A stretch of DNA of 17,239 nucleotides from Dehalococcoidia bacterium (lineage in GTDB: Bacteria > Chloroflexota > Dehalococcoidia > Dehalococcoidales > DAOWLH01), in NCBI GenBank assembly GCA_030638985.1, contig DAOWDO010000096.1, forward strand, positions 1-17,239, read 5' to 3'. Of this stretch, positions 15,315 to 17,239 are shown in pieces (position 1 is the stretch's first letter; each line of letters opens with the position of its first letter). Position numbers and translations under genes: made by a program. The notes under the pieces were generated by a model. It was not told where the DNA came from, made no database searches, and was given only the letters and a program-made list of their open reading frames with translations.

Positions 15315-15554
15315 ATGACTACTAAAGCAACGGCAGTATTAGATTTGAGAGGCGAGGCTTGCCCATACCCGGCACTCTACGCCAAGGCACGGCTGAAGCG
15401 TATGGCCAAAGGAGAAATCCTTGAAGTTGTGGCAGACGGGATGTGTACAATTGAGGGACTCCCGGATGCCATTGCGCAAGCAGGCCACAAGCTAGTCGGA
15501 GTGGAGCCTCTGGATAACGGCATTTATCGGTTTTCTATCGAGGTTTTGCATTAG
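15315..15554 (+). CDS. TusA/SirA-like sulfur (selenium) carrier protein
   Basis: A small cytoplasmic sulfur-relay protein of 79 residues. The hallmark CPxP appears as RGEACPYPALYAKARLKRM, in which the Cys accepts persulfide sulfur (or selenium). The second block, LEVVADGMCTIEGLPDAIAQ, has an extra Cys in the region where some relatives carry one. The ATG begins 2 nt after the transporter stop and uses GAGGAG at 15301-15306 as Shine-Dalgarno, so the two are translationally linked. It corresponds to the N-terminal half of YedF proteins; the C-terminal half is encoded by the next gene. It presumably takes the imported species from the transporter, which is inference from context. Confidence 0.92.
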   Translation: MTTKATAVLDLRGEACPYPALYAKARLKRMAKGEILEVVADGMCTIEGLPDAIAQAGHKLVGVEPLDNGIYRFSIEVLH

Positions 15555-15654
15555 TTATACCAATCTCTCATGCCAGGTGGCACCAAAAATGAGGGTACCC
15601 CGGGTATAGTATCTTACAAACCTGCTGACACAAGTTAGCATTACCTTATTTCAG

Positions 15655-15683
15655 TTGATAATACTGAGAGGTGATGCTAGAGT
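15655..15683 (+). promoter_or_regulatory. Possible promoter of the YedF-C/DsrE-like gene
   Basis: TTGATA (15655-15660) and TAGAGT (15678-15683) are 17 nt apart. Transcription would start near 15690, leaving about 17 nt with GAGAGG (15693-15698) before the ATG. The rest of the 152-nt gap after the TusA gene holds only a small imperfect stem around 15568-15593. Confidence 0.4.
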
Positions 15684-15706
15684 AGTACCTACGAGAGGTA
15701 AATATA

Positions 15707-16105
15707 ATGGCAGAGACGACAAATGATCCGGCATCCTCATCAACCACGGGCAAGACAGAACCGACCAGGGGGATAGTGCTGTTTATCGCCTCCGACATCC
15801 TGGGTCGTGGTGACGACAGTTCACTGGGCTCCCTTCTTCTGCAGAAATTCCTTCATGTCACTGCCAGTCTGATTGCCAAGCCAGAAACCGTCATATTGAT
15901 GAATAACGGAGTGAAGCTGGCAACCGAGGGGTCGGCGGTTCTCGGCGAGCTACAGACTCTGGAAAGTCAGGGGATTGAAATTGTGTCCTGCGGTACATGT
16001 CTTCAGCGTTTTCAACTGATGGATAAGGTCAGGGTGGGCCAGAAATCTGATATGCACACCATGGCCAATATCATCTTCAGGGCAGAAAAGGTGGTTACAC
16101 TATAA
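15707..16105 (+). CDS. YedF C-terminal / DsrE-like selenium-sulfur metabolism protein
   Basis: A 132-residue DsrE-fold protein that resembles the C-terminal half of YedF, a sulfurtransferase-like protein associated with selenium metabolism. Diagnostic stretches are LGRGDDSSLGSLLLQKFLH, VILMNNGVKLATEGSAVLGE and GIEIVSCGTCLQRFQLMDKV. The CGTC motif provides two cysteines suited to sulfur or selenium transfer. The first 20 residues are Ser/Thr-rich and probably disordered. In most genomes known to me the TusA-like and DsrE-like parts are fused as one YedF; here they are separate genes with 152 nt between them. GAGAGG at 15693-15698 is the Shine-Dalgarno. Function in this host is inferred from family and neighbours. 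Confidence 0.85.
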   Translation: MAETTNDPASSSTTGKTEPTRGIVLFIASDILGRGDDSSLGSLLLQKFLHVTASLIAKPETVILMNNGVKLATEGSAVLGELQTLESQGIEIVSCGTCLQRFQLMDKVRVGQKSDMHTMANIIFRAEKVVTL

Positions 16106-16137
16106 TCGACAAGGTGTAACCAGTTATCTCTGTCCTT

Positions 16138-16359
16138 TCATCTATTCATCCATTTGCTAACATTATCTTTCCCTTTTTCACTTTCACAACTAACGCCCAG
16201 CAGCCCGTCAAAATGTTCAGCCGCCTCATCCTGTAAGCCAGGTAATACTCGCGGGTATATATCCAGAGTTTTACCGGTATTCGCACCAAGACTCTCTGTG
16301 GATTTTGCTATAGTTTTGCGCAGGCGTAATGAGCAGAATCCGGGCTGGTGCGGTACTAC
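16138..16359 (-). pseudogene. Remnant of a tyrosine recombinase (phage-type integrase) C-terminus
   Basis: Hand translation of the minus strand ends at a TGA (16138-16140) and is open up to about 16359, with no plausible start. The frame contains ESLGANTGKTLDIYPRVLPG and then LQDEAAEHFDGLLG. This matches the C-terminal end of tyrosine recombinases, where LGHSSI..TLDTYSHVLPGLQ..AA is typical and the Tyr is the nucleophile. The Tyr is kept, but the catalytic His of LGH reads Ala and SHV reads PRV. Everything N-terminal, including the catalytic Arg residues, is missing. It is therefore a decayed fragment. Its upstream end abuts the histidine kinase remnant on the other strand. Confidence 0.7.
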
Positions 16360-16575
16360 TTATGGGGGCAGGGCATCCCCCGAGAACAACTGCCTCATGT
16401 CTTTGAACGATTCTACCAGGGAGCCGATGATAAAACTGGCAGTGGGCTTGGCTTGGCTATCACTCGTGAGATCGTGCGGGCTCATGGTGGTGATGTCAGC
16501 GTTGTAAGCACCGTGGGTATGGGCACCAGGTTCATCATCAGCTTGCCAACCGTAACCCGGTCTCAATTGCGATAG
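16348..16575 (+). pseudogene. C-terminal remnant of a sensor histidine kinase (HATPase domain)
   Basis: The frame gives GQGIPREQLPHVFERFYQGA and then TGSGLGLAITREIVRAHGGD and GTRFIISLP, the G1, F and G2 boxes of a histidine kinase ATP-binding domain. The H box, N box and the start of the G1 box are missing. Upstream sequence does not continue the domain in any plus frame I read. The ATG at 16348 is probably fortuitous. It is best read as a truncated leftover from recombination. No response regulator is nearby. Confidence 0.75.
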
Positions 16576-16620
16576 AGCAGCCTTAATTCATTCTCCTACC
16601 TGTCCTACTCTCGGTTGATC

Positions 16621-16695
16621 TAAAAGATGCTGGATCCGAACCCTCGACGTCTTGCTTGGGAAGCACCTGGTTCGCCTTTGCAGACTACGCAATGG
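16621..16695 (-). pseudogene. Degenerate tRNA-Gly(CCC)-like sequence
   Basis: On the minus strand this stretch contains TGCTTCCCAAGCA (plus-strand 16653-16665), identical over 13 nt to the anticodon arm of the intact tRNA-Gly at 13753. It is followed by GTCGAGGGTTCGGATCC, which resembles a T-arm. The T-stem pairs poorly, and no acceptor stem or D-arm forms, so it is not a functional tRNA. It may be a remnant of an attachment site or of an element-borne tRNA. Confidence 0.45.
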
Positions 16696-16712
16696 GATTA
16701 AATACCCCCGAT

Positions 16713-17228
16713 CTACCAGTGCTCATAACGTACCAGCTCATCTATAGACTTGCGGCTTTTATGCCTGTGGCCAGGCTGGTCATCGGGATAGCCGAGTGGT
16801 GTAAAGGCAATCGGCTCTACGTCGTTGGGCAGTCTCAGTATTTTTTGTGCTTCCTCCGGGTTAAATGCCCCAATCCAGCAAGTACCAAGGCCCAGTTCGG
16901 TGGCAGCCAGTATCAAGTGATCCATAGCAATAGTTACATCTACATGGCAGTAGTTCATACCGTCCTGGCGAGCCCAACTCTGAGAGGGAACGGCACAGGC
17001 GCATATTACTATAGGTGCCTGCGTAAACCACGGTTCACCGTAGACACACCTTAATTCCTCTTCCTTGCCCTTAGTATGAATCACGATGAAGCGGAAGGGC
17101 TGCAAGTTGCATGCAGTGGGCGCCACACGGGCTGCCTCTAATACAGCCTGCAGCTTTTCATTTTCGACAGGTACGGATTTATAAGACCTGACGCTGTATC
17201 GCTGCCTGGCAAGCTCTAAAAACTCCAT
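16713..17228 (-). CDS. Nitroreductase-family flavoprotein
   Basis: An FMN-dependent oxidoreductase of 171 residues. The N-terminal RQRYSVRSYKSVPV carries the Arg/Ser FMN-phosphate motif, APTACNLQPFRFIVI is the second FMN-binding block, and LGLGTCWIGAFNPEEAQKIL followed by PLGYPDD is the conserved C-terminal region. The protein is a compact member without added domains. The natural substrate cannot be predicted; relatives reduce nitroaromatics, quinones or flavins, or process other ring compounds. GGAGGG at 17233-17238 serves the ATG at 17228. Its stop lies some 20 nt from the tRNA-like remnant, so it marks the right edge of the decayed region. Confidence 0.93.
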   Translation of the reverse strand: MEFLELARQRYSVRSYKSVPVENEKLQAVLEAARVAPTACNLQPFRFIVIHTKGKEEELRCVYGEPWFTQAPIVICACAVPSQSWARQDGMNYCHVDVTIAMDHLILAATELGLGTCWIGAFNPEEAQKILRLPNDVEPIAFTPLGYPDDQPGHRHKSRKSIDELVRYEHW

Positions 17229-17239
17229 AATTCCCTCCA

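Noticed and set aside
16154..16507. A 117-residue plus-strand open frame
   Set aside because: Its translation has no recognisable family. It overlaps the integrase remnant on the minus strand and the histidine kinase remnant in another plus frame, both of which show real motifs.
13753..16695. Direct att repeats flanking an island
   Set aside because: The shared 13-nt segment is inverted rather than direct and covers the anticodon arm rather than the tRNA 3' end, so a classical attL/attR pair is not supported.
1..17239. CRISPR arrays, insertion sequences and rRNA genes
   Set aside because: No regularly spaced repeats, transposase motifs or rRNA stretches were seen on either strand.

Overview
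The window looks like a chromosomal piece of an anaerobic, moderately GC-rich bacterium. The nuoA-B-C-D-H order, the CetZ-like tubulin homologue and the gene styles fit a Chloroflexota/Dehalococcoidia-type genome. That placement is inference from gene content only; no phylogenetic marker is present.

Layout. (1) 1-3236, minus strand: five tightly overlapping complex I genes, nuoA, nuoB, nuoC, nuoD and a 3'-truncated nuoH, read from a promoter at 3282-3310. (2) 3320-5496, plus strand: a divergent promoter drives a tubulin/FtsZ-superfamily GTPase most like archaeal CetZ, followed by a DUF72 protein. (3) 5446-9391: a molybdenum (or tungsten) cofactor block. A promoter buried in the 3' end of the DUF72 gene leads into a Moco-type riboswitch with an intrinsic terminator, then moaA, moaC and a stand-alone MOSC gene. 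The opposing pair mogA/moaB-moeA converges on them. (4) 9510-13655: one large secreted alpha-2-macroglobulin/complement-like thioester protein with striking resemblance to animal family members, closed by a perfect 21-bp hairpin. (5) 13711-13827: a promoter and tRNA-Gly(CCC). (6) 13828-16712: a region of different base composition. It holds a YeeE/YedE-type transporter interrupted by one in-frame UGA, a TusA-like sulfur carrier and a YedF-C/DsrE-like protein, then decayed remnants of a tyrosine recombinase, a histidine kinase and a tRNA-like sequence. (7) 16713-17228, minus strand: a nitroreductase-family gene.

How they fit. The most interesting candidate system is YedE-TusA-YedF. The in-frame UGA sits exactly where the family has its conserved GC motif, and the second repeat of the same protein still carries Cys there, so UGA as selenocysteine is a serious possibility. 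The gene set is the one associated with selenium or reactive-sulfur handling, so the transporter might itself be a selenoprotein. The cofactor genes nearby would serve Mo/W enzymes, some of which (such as formate dehydrogenases) also use selenocysteine, but no such enzyme is in the window. The tRNA gene, recombinase remnant and tRNA-like remnant suggest the selenium/sulfur block arrived on a mobile element that has since decayed.
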